NCBI GenBank assembly: GCA_003138815.1
Contig: PLHD01000010.1
Coordinates: 308-64,307 of the forward strand
Origin: Acidimicrobiaceae bacterium
Lineage (GTDB): Bacteria > Actinomycetota > Acidimicrobiia > Acidimicrobiales > RAAP-2
Length of the DNA: 64,000 nt
Reading direction: 5' to 3'
A program made the translations under genes and the position numbers. Below, in pieces: positions 30,415-38,733 of the stretch (the stretch's first letter is position 1; every line of letters begins with the position of its first letter). The notes beneath the pieces were generated by a model. It was not told the origin of the DNA. It saw nothing but the letters and a program-made list of their open reading frames with translations, and ran no database searches.

Positions 30415-31012
30415 GTGCGCACGACCCCAGGGCGCTTCTCCGCGGTGCGAGGAATTGCGCACGCGCTGGTGACCTGCACGGCGGCGGCGGCGGCGTTGCT
30501 CGGTGTCGCGGTCCCGGCCACTGACGCGACGTCGACTCCGGTGAGTCTGACGATCGTCAGGTACGCCGTCGCCGCCACGCTCGTCAACACCGCCGGACTC
30601 AGCCTCATGTTCAACCTGGGCGGGCTACCCGGCTACACCCGCGTGGTCGGGCTCATGAACCCGACCACGTATCGCACGATCTGCGTGCGCTTCCCGAGCG
30701 AGGTCAACGGGGCCCCAAGCATTGTTCCATGCTCCGCGCAGACGACCCCCTTGCTCGACGACACCGCGCTTGAGGTGAGTCGCAACGCCGTGGCGCGCCG
30801 CCAAGCACGGCCGGGCCGTGGACGGCAACGACGTGGTGGGCGCGACGGCCGCGATGTTTCAAGTCATGGTCAAGCCGACGTTCAAGGCCGGCCAGGGCGG
30901 GAAGGCGGGGTTCGAATCGAAGGTGACGGCGAATTCGGGAACCTCAACGGGCTACGTCTGCGTGCAGTCCCCGAAGACTCCCTGCGCCATCGCGGTCATC
31001 GCGGCCTGCTGA
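30415..31012 (+). pseudogene. Secreted protein gene with a frameshift
   Basis: A GTG at 30415 opens a frame with a hydrophobic, alanine-rich signal-like segment followed by an exported-looking domain that includes two cysteines (RTICVRF, SIVPC). Near 30790-30800 the coding character passes to the +1 frame, which continues to TGA at 31010-31012 with a matching style (VMVKPTFKAGQGGKAGFESK, two more cysteines). The original frame continues to 31071, but that stretch is Arg/Gly-rich and looks like a shadow. It may be a decayed gene, a sequencing error or a programmed shift. Family not recognised. Confidence 0.5.
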
Positions 31013-31097
31013 GCGCACCGCGGCGCCCGCGAGGGGCCGGTGTGCGAGGCGCGCCACTGTCGCGTCGGTGAGGGAGCCCGCTTCGCGACGAGGGCGG

Positions 31098-31103
31098 TAT
31101 CGT
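31098..31103 (+). promoter_or_regulatory. -10 hexamer of def, leaderless start
   Basis: TATCGT ends 6 bases before the GTG at 31110 (spacer AGAGAC). No ribosome-binding site in the spacer. Confidence 0.45.
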
Positions 31104-31109
31104 AGAGAC

Positions 31110-31643
31110 GTGAGCAACCTTCCAATCCGTCTCTACGGCGACCCCGTGCTGAACGAGGTTTCGACCGAGATAGAGAACATCGACGGGAAGATCGCCGTCC
31201 TCGCCGAGACGATGATCGAGATCATGTACGAGGCACCGGGCGTCGGGCTCGCGGCCAACCAGATCGGTATCCAGAAGCGCATCTTCGTCTACGACAAGGG
31301 CGACGGGCCGGTCGTGGTCGTGAATCCGTCCATCGTCGAATCCGACGGTGAGTGGACCTACGAGGAGGGCTGCCTTTCGGTGCCGGGCCTGAGCTGGGAG
31401 ATCACGCGGCCCAACGCCATCCACCTGGTTGGTTTCGACCTCGACGGCAAAGAGATAAGCGTGGAGACCGACGAGTTCGAAGGACGGATCTTCCAACACG
31501 AGATGGACCATCTCAACGGGGTGTTGCTCATCGAGCGGCTCGACGCCGATCAGAGGCGTGCGGCCAAGAAGCTGCTGCGCGAGCAACGCATGAAGATTGG
31601 CGCCAACGACCCCGACGGTCTGCACCGGCTACTCGGCGAGTAG
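31110..31643 (+). CDS. def: Peptide deformylase
   Basis: 177 residues from GTG at 31110, chosen because the -10 hexamer ends 6 bases before it. Metalloenzyme that removes the N-terminal formyl group from new proteins. All three motifs are present: GVGLAANQIG, EGCLSVPG (metal Cys) and QHEMDHLNG (metal His pair and catalytic Glu). fmt starts at the next base after its stop. Confidence 0.97.
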   Translation: MSNLPIRLYGDPVLNEVSTEIENIDGKIAVLAETMIEIMYEAPGVGLAANQIGIQKRIFVYDKGDGPVVVVNPSIVESDGEWTYEEGCLSVPGLSWEITRPNAIHLVGFDLDGKEISVETDEFEGRIFQHEMDHLNGVLLIERLDADQRRAAKKLLREQRMKIGANDPDGLHRLLGE

Positions 31644-32519
31644 ATGCGCCTCGCGTTCCTCGGAACACCCGAGGCGGCCGTTCCCTCGCTTCGTGCACTG
31701 GTCGACGTCGGCCACGACATCGTCATCGTGATCACCCGCCCCGACCGCAAGCGCGGTCGGGGCGGCGCACTCTCACCCAGTCCGGTCAAGGCCGAGGCCC
31801 TGGCGCTGGGACTTCGCGTAGGACACCGCGTGAGCGACCTCGAAGGACTCGACGTCGAACGCGGTGTCGTCGTGGCCTACGGCGCCATGATTCCCGCCGC
31901 GGTGCTCGAACGCATCCCCATGCTCAACGTGCACTTCTCGCTGCTGCCCCGCTGGAGGGGCGCCGCACCGGTCGAGCGGGCGATTCTCGCCGGCGACGAG
32001 GAGACGGGCGTGGGGGTCATGTCCCTCGAGGCGCAGCTCGACACCGGTCCGGTCCACCTCGAGCGGCGCGTGGCCGTTGGCGACAAGACGTCGAACGAGC
32101 TCATGAGCGAGCTGGCCGACATCGGTGCGGCCGCGCTGGTCGAGGTGCTGGGCTCGCCGGCGCTGCTCGAGCATCCGGCCCCCCAGCAGGGCCCGCCCAC
32201 CTACGCCGAGAAGCTGACGAAGGAGACCTTCCACCTGGTGCCCTCGATGAGCCAGTCCGCGCTGCTCGCGACCGTGCGCCTGGAGCGGGCGTTCACGTTC
32301 ATCAACGGGCGAAGGATCAGGGTGCTGCGCGCGCACGCCGTGGGACCGCTCGAGGGGGCTGCCGGCTCCCTGGCCGTGGTCGACAACTCGGTGTGCCTCG
32401 TGGCGAACGACGGGGGCATCGCGCTCGACGAGGTCCAGCCCGAAGGCTCGAGGCCCATGGCGGTGTCGGCGTGGTGGGCCGGTGCGCGCATCAGCGAGGA
32501 CGGCTCGCAGTGGACGTAG
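31644..32519 (+). CDS. fmt: Methionyl-tRNA formyltransferase
   Basis: 291 residues, slightly short for the family (about 310). Formylates initiator Met-tRNA using 10-formyltetrahydrofolate. LNVHFSLLPRWRGAAPVERAI contains the catalytic Asn and His, and AQLDTGPV the catalytic Asp. The C-terminal tRNA-binding domain appears compact. Directly coupled to def. Confidence 0.95.
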   Translation: MRLAFLGTPEAAVPSLRALVDVGHDIVIVITRPDRKRGRGGALSPSPVKAEALALGLRVGHRVSDLEGLDVERGVVVAYGAMIPAAVLERIPMLNVHFSLLPRWRGAAPVERAILAGDEETGVGVMSLEAQLDTGPVHLERRVAVGDKTSNELMSELADIGAAALVEVLGSPALLEHPAPQQGPPTYAEKLTKETFHLVPSMSQSALLATVRLERAFTFINGRRIRVLRAHAVGPLEGAAGSLAVVDNSVCLVANDGGIALDEVQPEGSRPMAVSAWWAGARISEDGSQWT

Positions 32520-32536
32520 CCGCCGGGCGCGCGCCC

Positions 32537-32542
32537 TAGGCT
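32537..32542 (+). promoter_or_regulatory. -10 hexamer of rpe, leaderless start
   Basis: TAGGCT ends 6 bases before the GTG at 32549 (spacer GAAAAC). Confidence 0.45.
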
Positions 32543-32548
32543 GAAAAC

Positions 32549-33241
32549 GTGACATTGATCGATGCCGGTCCCACTGGCTCCCTGCGAGTAGCTCCGTCGA
32601 TCCTGGCCGCGGACTTCGGTTCGCTGGCCAACGCGGTGCACGAGATCGACGCCGAGACCGACTGGCTCCACGTCGACGTGATGGACGGCCACTTCGTGCC
32701 GAACGTCTCGATCGGACCACCAGTAGTCGCGTCGCTTCGTCGCTACAGCACTCGTTTCTTCGACTGCCACCTGATGATGAGCGAACCAGGGCGCTACCTC
32801 GAGGCATTCGCCCAGGCCGGCGCCGACGGATGCACGGTGCACGTCGAGGTCGGCGCCACGGCGTCGCTCATACGCGACGCTCGGGCGCTCGGACTGCGCG
32901 TGGGACTGGCGGCGAACCCCGACACCCCCTTCGACAAGGTGGCACCCTTCCTGGGCGAGATCGACCTCCTGTTGCTGATGACGGTCTTTCCGGGTTTTGG
33001 CGGCCAATCGTTCATGGAGGACGTCATGACCAAGGTCAGCGCCGCGCGCCGCGAGGTCGACGTCCAGTCGCTGCCCGTGGACATCGAAGTGGACGGGGGC
33101 ATCGACCTGAACACCGCGCCGGTGGCGGTGCGCGCCGGGGCTAACGTGCTCGTGGCCGGTTCGGCGATCTTCTCGCGTCCCGCTCCTCTCGAGGCCGCCC
33201 ACTCCCTGCGGGCCGCGGCCGAGGCCGGGCGCCGGCGATGA
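32549..33241 (+). CDS. rpe: Ribulose-phosphate 3-epimerase
   Basis: 230 residues from GTG. TIM barrel that interconverts ribulose-5-phosphate and xylulose-5-phosphate. VAPSILAADFGSL, HVDVMDGHFVPN (metal His/Asp) and VFPGFGGQSFM (phosphate loop) are the signatures. It precedes ribD with a 4-base overlap; ribulose-5-phosphate is also the substrate of RibB downstream, so the gene heads a sensible pathway group. Confidence 0.95.
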   Translation: MTLIDAGPTGSLRVAPSILAADFGSLANAVHEIDAETDWLHVDVMDGHFVPNVSIGPPVVASLRRYSTRFFDCHLMMSEPGRYLEAFAQAGADGCTVHVEVGATASLIRDARALGLRVGLAANPDTPFDKVAPFLGEIDLLLLMTVFPGFGGQSFMEDVMTKVSAARREVDVQSLPVDIEVDGGIDLNTAPVAVRAGANVLVAGSAIFSRPAPLEAAHSLRAAAEAGRRR

Positions 33242-34221
33242 ACTCGAACATCGACCTCATGTTGCTCGCCGTGCAAGCCGGCGAGAAGGCCCGCTACCTC
33301 GCGCCGCCGAATCCCTGGGTCGGAGCCCTGGTCGTGAACGAGAATGGTGTCGTGATCTGCGAGGGCCACACGCAGGTCCCCGGCGAGGCCCACGCCGAGA
33401 TCGACGCGCTGCGCCGCGCGGGCGACCGGGCGAAGGGAGCCACCCTCGTGGTGACGCTCGAGCCGTGCTGCCACGTGGGCCGAACCGGACCCTGCACCGA
33501 GGCGATCGTCAAGGCCGGTATCGCCAAGGTCGTCGTCGGGACGATCGATCCCGATCCCCGGGTCAACGGCCAGGGGATCAAGCTGCTGCGCGCGTCGGGC
33601 GTCGACGTGGAGGTCGGCGTCGAGGAGCAGGTCGTTCGCGCCCAGCTCGCGTCGTACCTGTGGCACCGGGTGACCGGCCGGCCCTACGTGGTGGCCAAGA
33701 TCGCCTCGACGCTCGACGGGATCGTGGCGATGGCCGACGGCACCAGCCAGTGGATCACCGGCGAGGCGGCGCGTCGCGACGCGCACGTGCTGCGCGCCCA
33801 GAGCCAGGCGATCATCATCGGCGCGGGAACCGTGCGCGCCGACAACCCCCGCCTTACCGCTCGTCTGGACGACATCGTCTTTGAGCCGTTGCGGGTGGTC
33901 CTCGGCCGCGCCGCCGACGACGCGAAGGTTCGACCCTGCCTCGAAAGGTCCGGTGACCTCGGATTCATCCTCGATGAACTCTCGCACCACGACGTGATCC
34001 AGGTGCTCGTGGAGGGCGGACCGACCACCACCAGCGCCTTCTTCGAGGCCGGGCTCGTCAATCACGTGGTCTGGTACCAGGCACCGGCGTTTGGCGGTAG
34101 CCAAGGCACCGTCGGAGCGCTTCGGGGGCTGTCGACGCCCACGATCAGCGTGCTTCGCCGGGGTCGACTGGTGGATCTTCGCCGAATCGGCGAAGATGTA
34201 CGTGTGGACGTGGAGGTCTAA
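33238..34221 (+). CDS. ribD: Bifunctional riboflavin deaminase/reductase RibD
   Basis: 327 residues. The N-terminal cytidine-deaminase-fold domain has HAEIDAL and EPCCHVGRTGPC (zinc His, catalytic Glu, two zinc Cys). The C-terminal RibD reductase domain begins near residue 145 (RPYVVAKIASTLDG) and includes SQWITGEAARRDAHVLRA. Catalyses steps 2 and 3 of riboflavin synthesis. One-base overlap with ribBA (TAATG). Confidence 0.94.
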   Translation: MNSNIDLMLLAVQAGEKARYLAPPNPWVGALVVNENGVVICEGHTQVPGEAHAEIDALRRAGDRAKGATLVVTLEPCCHVGRTGPCTEAIVKAGIAKVVVGTIDPDPRVNGQGIKLLRASGVDVEVGVEEQVVRAQLASYLWHRVTGRPYVVAKIASTLDGIVAMADGTSQWITGEAARRDAHVLRAQSQAIIIGAGTVRADNPRLTARLDDIVFEPLRVVLGRAADDAKVRPCLERSGDLGFILDELSHHDVIQVLVEGGPTTTSAFFEAGLVNHVVWYQAPAFGGSQGTVGALRGLSTPTISVLRRGRLVDLRRIGEDVRVDVEV

Positions 34222-35444
34222 TGGCGTTATCAACGATCGAAGAGGCGCTCAACCAGCTGCGTAAGGGCGGCATGGTGGTGGTGATCGACGACGAGGACCG
34301 TGAGAACGAAGGCGACCTCATCATGGCCGCCGAGGACGTCACGGCCGAGAGCATGGCATTCTTCCTCGAGTACACGTCCGGGGTCTTCTGCGTGCCGCTC
34401 GAATCGAGCCGGGCCGACGAGCTCGACCTGCCGCTGATGGTGGTGGTGAACACCGAGGCCCAGCGCACAGCCTTCACCGTTACCGTGGACTACCGCCACG
34501 GTACGACGTCGGGCATCTCGGCCCACGACCGCGCGGCGACGGTTCGTGCGCTCATCGACCCCGCGACCAGGGCCACCGACCTCAGCCGGCCCGGTCACAT
34601 CTTCCCCCTTCGCTACCGGCCGGGCGGCGTCTTGAAGCGCGCCGGACACACCGAAGCCACGGTCGATCTCTGCCGTCTGGCGGGCAAGTACCCGTCGGGC
34701 GTGCTCTGCGAGATCGTCACCGCCGACAAGGCCGGTATGGCGCGCCTGCCCGAGCTTGAGGTCTTCGCGCAGAAGCACCACCTGCCGATAATCTCCATCG
34801 CCGACCTCATCCGGTACCGTCGCCACCACGAGAAGCTGGTCAAGCGCGTCGCCGAGGCGTCGCTGCCCACCGAGCATGGCCAGTTCCAGGCGTACGTCTT
34901 CGAGTCGGTGCTCGACAGTGAACAGCACCTGGCCCTGGTCTACGGTGACCTCAAGACGACGCGCGACGTGCTCGTGCGCGTGCACTCGGAGTGCCTGACC
35001 GGCGACGTCATGGGATCGATGCGCTGCGACTGCGGTCCCCAGCTGCACACGGCGCTCGCGAAGATAGCGGCCGAAGGCGCGGGGGTGGTGGTGTACCTGC
35101 GCGGCCACGAAGGCCGCGGGATCGGGCTCGGGCACAAGATCCGCGCCTACGCGCTCCAGGAGAACGGCCACGACACCGTGGACGCGAACATCGAGCTGGG
35201 CCTGCCGGTCGACTCGCGCGAGTACGGGATCGGCGCCCAGATCCTCGTGGATCTGGGCGTGACCTCGATGCGCCTGATGACCAACAACCCGAGCAAGTAC
35301 GGCGGCCTCGAGGGCTTCGGGCTCAACATCGTCGAACGCGTGCCGATCGAAAGCCTGCCGACCGAGTTCAACATCGATTACCTGCGCACCAAGCGGGAGC
35401 GCATGGGTCACCTGCTCGGGGGGCTAGATGACCTCGGCGGATGA
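34221..35444 (+). CDS. ribBA: Bifunctional DHBP synthase / GTP cyclohydrolase II
   Basis: 407 residues. The RibB domain (1 to about 200) has DDEDRENEGDLIMAAE (acidic metal loop) and GHIFPLRYRPGGVLKRAGHTEA. The RibA domain has the zinc ligands in HSECLTGDVMGSMRCDCG (C-x10-C-x-C) and YLRGHEGRGIGLGHK. Supplies both precursors of riboflavin. Overlaps ribH by 17 bases. Confidence 0.96.
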   Translation: MALSTIEEALNQLRKGGMVVVIDDEDRENEGDLIMAAEDVTAESMAFFLEYTSGVFCVPLESSRADELDLPLMVVVNTEAQRTAFTVTVDYRHGTTSGISAHDRAATVRALIDPATRATDLSRPGHIFPLRYRPGGVLKRAGHTEATVDLCRLAGKYPSGVLCEIVTADKAGMARLPELEVFAQKHHLPIISIADLIRYRRHHEKLVKRVAEASLPTEHGQFQAYVFESVLDSEQHLALVYGDLKTTRDVLVRVHSECLTGDVMGSMRCDCGPQLHTALAKIAAEGAGVVVYLRGHEGRGIGLGHKIRAYALQENGHDTVDANIELGLPVDSREYGIGAQILVDLGVTSMRLMTNNPSKYGGLEGFGLNIVERVPIESLPTEFNIDYLRTKRERMGHLLGGLDDLGG

Positions 35445-35973
35445 CACGAAGTTCGACCCGAAGAAGGCCGGAGCGCTGCGCGGGCGGGTCGGCGAGTACC
35501 TAGAGGGGCAGAACGACGGCCGTGGGCTGCGCGTCGCCATTGCGTGCGCGCGCTTCAACGGCGCCATCACGACGCGCCTGCTCGAAGGCGCGCTCGACGC
35601 GCTGAGCGAGGCCGGCGTGGACCGGTCGGACATCTCGGTCGGCTGGGTCCCGGGGGCCTTCGAGATTCCGCTGCTGGCCCTGGCCTACGCCGACGGCGAC
35701 CGCCCCTACGACGCGGTCATTGCGCTCGGAGCGGTCATCCGCGGCGATACCGGTCACTACGAGTTCGTCGCGGGGGAGTGCGCTCGCGGACTCCAGGACG
35801 TGCAGCTGAGCACGCGCGTGCCGGTGTCCTTCGGGGTGCTCACGACCAACACCGTGGCCCAGGCCCTCGAGCGGTCCGCGCCGGGGGAGGCCAACAAGGG
35901 CCGCGAGTGCGCGCTGACCGCTCTGGAGATGGTGTCGTTGCTGCGCCAGGGGTCGCTCGAGAGCCACGCGTGA
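35428..35973 (+). CDS. ribH: Lumazine synthase
   Basis: 181 residues with an N-terminal extension of about 30. Condenses the RibA/D and RibB products to lumazine. CARFNGAITTRLLEGAL, GWVPGAFEIPLLA and GAVIRGDTGHYEFVAGE (catalytic His) are the family motifs. Riboflavin synthase (ribE), usually in this cluster, is not present between these genes. Confidence 0.95.
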   Translation: MTSADDTKFDPKKAGALRGRVGEYLEGQNDGRGLRVAIACARFNGAITTRLLEGALDALSEAGVDRSDISVGWVPGAFEIPLLALAYADGDRPYDAVIALGAVIRGDTGHYEFVAGECARGLQDVQLSTRVPVSFGVLTTNTVAQALERSAPGEANKGRECALTALEMVSLLRQGSLESHA

Positions 35974-36173
35974 TCACCGGGGTCATCGAGTCGTTCGACG
36001 AGCGCCGCGGCGACGGACTGTTGCGTAGCGGCGACGGCGTCGTTTTCTACTTCCACTGCGTGGCCATCGCCGACGGCTCGCGCTCTATTTCACCGGGCGT
36101 GCGCGCCGAGGGGCGCCGGGCCGTCGGTCACCTGGGCCACGACGAGGTGGTCTCGGTGCGCTCGCTGGCCTGA
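35970..36173 (+). CDS. Small cold-shock-domain-like protein
   Basis: 67 residues from a GTG inside the ribH stop (GTGA). GVIESFDERRGDGLL resembles the start of cold-shock domains (GxVkwFnxxkGfGfi), then FYFHCVAIADGSRSISPG matches the second RNA-binding motif (VFVHxSAI). The aromatic residues of RNP1 are mostly lost, so nucleic acid binding may be weak. Its translation is coupled to ribH. Confidence 0.7.
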   Translation: MITGVIESFDERRGDGLLRSGDGVVFYFHCVAIADGSRSISPGVRAEGRRAVGHLGHDEVVSVRSLA

Positions 36174-36243
36174 CGGGCGCCACGGGCGACCTCCGCGACT
36201 CGGGTGCCAGACACCAAGGTCACCGACGCGTGCGACGTCGAAG

Positions 36244-36249
36244 TATGGT
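36244..36249 (+). promoter_or_regulatory. -10 hexamer, leaderless start of the 36256 gene
   Basis: TATGGT ends 6 bases before the GTG at 36256 (spacer GCCAGC). Confidence 0.45.
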
Positions 36250-36255
36250 GCCAGC

Positions 36256-36612
36256 GTGGACGATTACGTGGACCCCAGGGTGCAGTGCGTGGCGAGTGGC
36301 GTGTGCCTTCGCGGCTACTACTTCCCGTGGGGGACGAAGCGGATTCCCTACGGCTCGATCAAAGGGGTTCGCAGCGTGGACATCGCGACCTTCACCGGCC
36401 GGGCCAGAATCTGGGGCACAGCCAATCCGGGCTACTGGGCCAACCTGGATCCGCAGCGACCGAAGAAGCGGGTCGCGCTCATCCTCGACCTGGGCAAGAG
36501 GGTCAAGCCGTTCATCACCCCCGACGATCCCGACGCCGCGCAGAGGGTCATCAGGGAGCGGTCCCATCTCGGGCCGGACACGGGGCCACGCAGCACCGGT
36601 CCGCTCATCTGA
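36256..36612 (+). CDS. Hypothetical protein, 118 residues
   Basis: From GTG. A mixed beta-rich sequence with IPYGSIKGVRSVDIATFTGRA and a final KPFITPDDPDAAQRVIRE. The beta-strand pattern ending in a helix with ITPDDP recalls bacterial PH-like domains, but this is a loose impression. No signal peptide or membrane span. It stands alone between the rib genes and the 36787 membrane protein. Confidence 0.55.
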   Translation: MDDYVDPRVQCVASGVCLRGYYFPWGTKRIPYGSIKGVRSVDIATFTGRARIWGTANPGYWANLDPQRPKKRVALILDLGKRVKPFITPDDPDAAQRVIRERSHLGPDTGPRSTGPLI

Positions 36613-36786
36613 CCCGCGACGCTGACGGCCCCTGCGGCCGGTTCTTCACCCGGGCCTTTAGTCACATTTCGGCGCAATCATCCTCGCCGGCAGCGAACAA
36701 TGCATCCAAAAGGACCTTCTGCCCTACGGTCGTTCGTTGAGCGCATGACAGTCTATTGAGAGTTCGAAACCATAGGAGTTGTTGAT

Positions 36787-37344
36787 ATGCGCCGTAAGAC
36801 ATTGGACCTACTACTCAACTGGGTTGGCGTGCTGCTGACCTTGATGCTCTTCGTAGCGGGCGCGGGACTGATCGTGGGCTACACCTTCACGTCGAACCAG
36901 GTGAAGTCCCAGCTGCTGGAACAGAAGGTCTTCTTCCCCAAGGTCGGAGGACAGGACTACCAGGACCTCGTGAGCGCGCACCTGACCCAGTACGCGGGCG
37001 AGCAGGTACTCACGGGATCAGAGGCACAGATCTTCGCCAACGACATCATCGGCGTCGACACCAACCAGATCAGCGGCGGCAAGACCTATTCGCAACTGAG
37101 CACCGCCGCGCAGAAGGACCCCTCGAACGCCGGGCTGGCCTCGCAGGTTGAGCTCGTCTTTCGCGGCGACACGCTGCGCGGCCTGCTGCTGAACGCGTAC
37201 GCCTTCGGGTTCATCGGGGTCATCGCCCTGTACGCCGCCATCGCGTCGTTCGTGCTCGGACTGTGCATGCTGGTGCTGACGCTGCTCGGAGTGCGCCACT
37301 ACCGCCAGGTGGACCCGGACGCCGAGATCCAGCACAAGGTTTGA
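36787..37344 (+). CDS. Two-span membrane protein of unknown function
   Basis: 185 residues; TAGGAG lies 9 bases before the ATG. Membrane spans at about 13-33 and 137-165 flank a polar, probably external loop of about 100 residues rich in Gln and Asn, with the conserved-looking segment SAHLTQYAGEQVLTGSEAQIFANDII. The form is seen in conserved actinobacterial membrane proteins, but no family name is assigned. It faces the 37524 gene, with two hairpins between them. Confidence 0.75.
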   Translation: MRRKTLDLLLNWVGVLLTLMLFVAGAGLIVGYTFTSNQVKSQLLEQKVFFPKVGGQDYQDLVSAHLTQYAGEQVLTGSEAQIFANDIIGVDTNQISGGKTYSQLSTAAQKDPSNAGLASQVELVFRGDTLRGLLLNAYAFGFIGVIALYAAIASFVLGLCMLVLTLLGVRHYRQVDPDAEIQHKV

Positions 37345-37382
37345 GAGAAGAGGGTCCGGGTCCCCCCTCGGGCTCTCTTCTC
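37345..37382 (+). terminator. Hairpin after the 36787 gene
   Basis: GAGAAGAG (37345-37352) pairs with CTCTTCTC (37375-37382) around a 22-base GC-rich loop. It starts right after the stop codon. No T-run follows. Confidence 0.35.
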
Positions 37383-37399
37383 CCAGAGAAATTGAGGTG

Positions 37400-37430
37400 A
37401 ACGCCCTTCGTCCAACCGACGGAGGGCGTT
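37400..37430. terminator. 13-pair hairpin between convergent genes
   Basis: AACGCCCTTCGTC (37400-37412) pairs with GACGGAGGGCGTT (37418-37430) with a single G-T wobble and a CAACC loop. It lies between the ends of two facing genes and is likely a bidirectional terminator, although T-runs are absent. Confidence 0.45.
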
Positions 37431-37523
37431 GCTTCGTGTAGGTCCCGCTGGCCGGCGCGCGTGCGCGCCTCGCGGCGTCGAACCTCCAGGGGAGGTGTCG
37501 TCGGACGCGCTCGTCGCCACCAG

Positions 37524-37823
37524 TTAGGTGTGCGCCGTCGTCGCCGCGCGCACGTAGACCTGCTGGACCTCAGCGAGGGCGTTTCGGTAGAGGTCGACGT
37601 GCTCGCCGAGCCGCTCACCGCCGGCCTTTAGCATCGCCGCGATCACGTCGATGGTCAGCTGCGCCTCGGGGAGCTGGGGCGGGGTGGAGGCGAGGTGCAC
37701 CGCGGCCAACTGAACGAGGTGGAAGATGTGGTTGCCGAGGACCACCTCCACCGGCGTCGAGCGGAGCATCTCGATTTCGTCGGCGTCGTTGAGGTTCTCG
37801 CTGGTCTCGGGCTGGTCGGTCAT
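37524..37823 (-). CDS. DUF1844-like protein
   Basis: 99 residues. LRSTPVEVVLGNHIFHLVQLAAVHL and the following TIDVIAAMLKAGGERLGEH match the layout of DUF1844 proteins, small helical proteins commonly encoded next to infC in actinobacteria, as here. Function unknown. Transcribed away from infC. Confidence 0.75.
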   Translation of the reverse strand: MTDQPETSENLNDADEIEMLRSTPVEVVLGNHIFHLVQLAAVHLASTPPQLPEAQLTIDVIAAMLKAGGERLGEHVDLYRNALAEVQQVYVRAATTAHT

Positions 37824-37830
37824 GAGAAGT

Positions 37831-37836
37831 AAAATA
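37831..37836 (-). promoter_or_regulatory. -10 hexamer of the DUF1844 gene
   Basis: On the minus strand TATTTT ends 7 bases before the ATG at 37823. Leaderless or nearly so. Confidence 0.4.
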
Positions 37837-37885
37837 GCCCTCTATCGGAGGATTTGAGATGAGCCGACCGTGACGGGCCTTCTGC

Positions 37886-37891
37886 TACAGT
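37886..37891 (+). promoter_or_regulatory. Candidate -10 hexamer of the infC operon
   Basis: TACAGT here would start transcription near 37898 and give an infC leader of about 130 bases. Confidence 0.4.
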
Positions 37892-37918
37892 TATTGGGCA
37901 GTTCACAGCAAGTGAGGT

Positions 37919-37999
37919 TGGCATCGCCAGCGTCCACCTAGGCATGAAGAGTGCCATGGGTTCCCAGGAGTTTGCGCCCCGCTTGCCGTGGCGATGCCA
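37919..37999 (+). promoter_or_regulatory. Structured leader of infC-rpmI-rplT
   Basis: TGGCATCGCCA (37919-37929) and TGGCGATGCCA (37989-37999) are perfect 11-base complements enclosing 59 bases, so the leader can fold into a long hairpin ending 19 bases before the infC ribosome-binding site. infC-rpmI-rplT leaders are autoregulated by L20 or IF3 in other bacteria; a similar function here is inferred. Confidence 0.5.
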
Positions 38000-38030
38000 T
38001 CTAGGCGTCGCGTAGAGCAAGGAGTGAGTT

Positions 38031-38732
38031 ATCGCAACAGTGCCTGGAGACCACCGCGTCAATGAGCGCATTCGGGTGGAAAGTGTTCGTCTCATCGACA
38101 ACGAGGGAAACCAGCGTGGCGTGGTATCGGCCCGCGAGGCGCTGGAGTTGGCGCGCAGCCTGGACCTGGACCTCGTGGAGATCGCCCCGACGGCGAGCCC
38201 GCCCGTGTGCCGCATCATGGACTACGGAAAGTTCAAGTTCGACGAGGCCCAAAAGGCCAAGGAGTCGCGCCGCAAGACCCAGCACGTCGGCGTCAAGGAG
38301 ATGAAGTACCGCCCGAAGATCGGCCCCGGTGACTTCGACACCAAGACCCGGCTCGTCGAGCGCTTCCTGACCGAAGGTCACAAGGTGAAAGTCACGATCA
38401 TGTTCCGTGGACGCGAGTCGGCCCACCCCGAGCTCGGCGCCAAGATACTGGACCGCATCGTCGAGCGGCTGACCGACATCGCCAAGGTCGAATCGGCACC
38501 GAAGCTCGATGGGCGCAACATGATCATGGTGCTCGGACCGGACAAGAAGCCCAAGCCCAAGAGCGAGGAGGGCGCCAAGCCGGCGCTGAAGCCGCAGGCC
38601 GCCAAGGAGCCGCCCGCGGCGCCGGAGCCGCCCGCGGCGCCGGAGACTGCGTCAGAAGAAGAGATATTAGGGATCGTGCAACAAGAGGTCGTGCCGAGTG
38701 TTTCGGCAGACGTAACGCCTGAGGAGGGCTGA
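38031..38732 (+). CDS. infC: Translation initiation factor IF-3 (probable AUC start)
   Basis: 233 residues from ATC at 38031, which lies 6 bases after AAGGAG (38019-38024); the next standard codon is GTG at 38040, 15 bases from that site. infC uses AUU or AUC in several bacteria because IF-3 rejects such starts and so limits its own synthesis. The N domain (RVNERIRVESVRLIDNEG), linker helix and C domain (KVKVTIMFRGRE) are standard. An unusual C-terminal tail of about 50 residues is rich in Lys, Pro, Ala and Glu. Confidence 0.93.
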   Translation: MATVPGDHRVNERIRVESVRLIDNEGNQRGVVSAREALELARSLDLDLVEIAPTASPPVCRIMDYGKFKFDEAQKAKESRRKTQHVGVKEMKYRPKIGPGDFDTKTRLVERFLTEGHKVKVTIMFRGRESAHPELGAKILDRIVERLTDIAKVESAPKLDGRNMIMVLGPDKKPKPKSEEGAKPALKPQAAKEPPAAPEPPAAPETASEEEILGIVQQEVVPSVSADVTPEEG

Positions 38733-38733
38733 G

